From: Ruminococcaceae bacterium UBA5408
Lineage (GTDB): Bacteria > Bacillota > Clostridia > Oscillospirales > Acutalibacteraceae
DNA length: 6,167 nucleotides
Reading direction: 5' to 3'
NCBI GenBank assembly: GCA_002407645.1
Contig: DHNU01000079.1
Location: 8,194 to 14,360, forward strand
Positions within the stretch are counted from its first letter, which is position 1. Every line of letters starts with the position of its first letter. The notes under the pieces are model-generated. The model did not search any database. It was not told the DNA's origin and worked only from the letters and a program-made list of their open reading frames with translations. Made by a program: the position numbers and the translations under genes. Positions 5,287-6,167 of this stretch are shown piece after piece.

Positions 5287-6167
5287 GTGCAGGAAAAGTC
5301 TTTACAAATAATTAAAGAAGTAAAAAAAGCTGTTATTGGAAAAGATGATATAATCATAAAAGTCCTAATGGCAATACTTGCAAAAGGACATATCTTACTT
5401 GAAGATATTCCGGGGGTTGGAAAAACAACTCTTGCGCTTGCATTTTCAAAAGTGATGTCACTTGATTATAAAAGGACGCAGTTTACACCCGATGTTATGC
5501 CCACAGATGTCACGGGATTTTCGATATACAACAAATCAACAGGTAAATTGGAATATAAACCCGGTGCCGCTTTGTGTAATTTATATTTGGCGGACGAGAT
5601 AAACCGTACATCAAGTAAAACGCAGTCTGCACTTTTGGAAGTAATGGAAGAGGGAAAAATAACCGTTGATTCAATTACACGTCCTACACCTAAACCATAT
5701 ATAGTTATAGCAACTCAAAATCCCATAGGTTCTGCAGGAACACAGCTTCTTCCCGAGTCACAGCTTGACCGTTTTATGATAAAGCTTACCATGGGATACC
5801 CCACATTATTAGCTGAAGTTGAAATACTAAAGCAAAAACAAGGTGATGATCCACTTCATTCCGTACAAAAAACCGTTGATGCACAAGATATACTCAATAT
5901 GCAGGATGAAGTCGATTCTGTTTATATTTCTGATGATGTTTACGATTATATTGCACGATTAATAGGTGCTACAAGGGAAAACAGTTTAATTAGATTAGGT
6001 GCAAGTCCTCGCGGCTCTATAGCTCTTGCAAAAATGGCAAAAACGGGAGCATACTTAAGCGGAAGGGATTATGTTATACCAAAAGATATAAAAACTGTGT
6101 TTTTGGATGTAACTTCTCATCGCATAATTTTAAATTCCAAGGCTAAAATCAGTAAAGTAACTGCTGA
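5287..6167 (+). CDS. MoxR-family AAA+ ATPase, C-terminus cut by the window edge
   Basis: The first 293 residues are present; the family is usually 310-330 residues, so only a short C-terminal piece is missing. The start is GTG 5287: an in-frame stop at 5263-5265 leaves no other good start, and AGGATGGTG (5270-5278) precedes it. Walker A is PGVGKTT (42-48). Walker B is YLADEINR (100-107). Sensor 1 is IATQNP (141-146). An LPESQLDRF segment (155-163) carries the arginine-finger region. Sensor 2 is ASPRGS (239-244). MoxR ATPases act as cytoplasmic chaperones that mature partner proteins. The gene is commonly followed by DUF58 (von Willebrand A-like) and transglutaminase-like membrane protein genes, which would lie off the right edge here. 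Confidence 0.95.
   Translation, partial: MQEKSLQIIKEVKKAVIGKDDIIIKVLMAILAKGHILLEDIPGVGKTTLALAFSKVMSLDYKRTQFTPDVMPTDVTGFSIYNKSTGKLEYKPGAALCNLYLADEINRTSSKTQSALLEVMEEGKITVDSITRPTPKPYIVIATQNPIGSAGTQLLPESQLDRFMIKLTMGYPTLLAEVEILKQKQGDDPLHSVQKTVDAQDILNMQDEVDSVYISDDVYDYIARLIGATRENSLIRLGASPRGSIALAKMAKTGAYLSGRDYVIPKDIKTVFLDVTSHRIILNSKAKISKVTA

Overview
The window looks like chromosomal DNA from a low-GC Firmicute, most likely a gut-type Clostridia member. The reasons are AT-rich intergenic DNA, strong AGGAGG-type ribosome binding sites, frequent GTG/TTG starts (four of the seven genes), near-consensus sigma-A promoters, a tRNA-sensing T-box leader, and families common in Clostridia (DUF1540, DUF4358, cytidylate kinase-like, MATE). 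This assignment is inferred from sequence style and family content, not from a database match.

Layout. At the left edge (1 to about 240, minus strand) lies a T-box leader with a perfect-consensus promoter. It is cut by the window edge just inside the conserved GGGTGGTA box. Its apparent specifier codon is UGG (Trp), so the gene lying off the left end is predicted to be trpS or another tryptophan gene. Divergent from it, a plus-strand promoter (TTGACA, 17 nt, TATTAT) drives a cytidylate kinase-like protein (396-1043). This overlaps by one base a MATE-family efflux pump (1043-2431). A small cysteine-rich protein with two DUF1540 repeats follows (2488-2808), then a hairpin terminator.

A second plus-strand unit (promoter near 2927-2955) carries two lipoprotein genes 21 nt apart: an SGNH/GDSL-type hydrolase (3008-3832) and a DUF4358 protein (3854-4318). 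It ends in a 13-bp terminator hairpin that can work in both directions. Converging on it from the minus strand is a sirtuin (class U-like, NAD-dependent deacylase; 4416-5132). Divergent from the sirtuin is a MoxR-family AAA+ ATPase (5287 onward), truncated by the right edge.

How the parts fit together. The SGNH and DUF4358 proteins are probably membrane-anchored on the outer face and may cooperate in cell-envelope chemistry. The kinase-like and MATE genes look translationally coupled. The MoxR ATPase is probably the first gene of a MoxR/DUF58/transglutaminase-type operon continuing off the right edge. The sirtuin-moxR intergenic region holds two inverted repeats, one on the likely sirtuin -10 and one bracketing the likely moxR -10. 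These are candidate operators. I see no CRISPR array, insertion sequence, tRNA, rRNA or phage gene. Nothing here amounts to a clearly new system; the most informative items are the Trp-type T-box, the paired operator-like repeats and the SGNH/DUF4358 lipoprotein pair.
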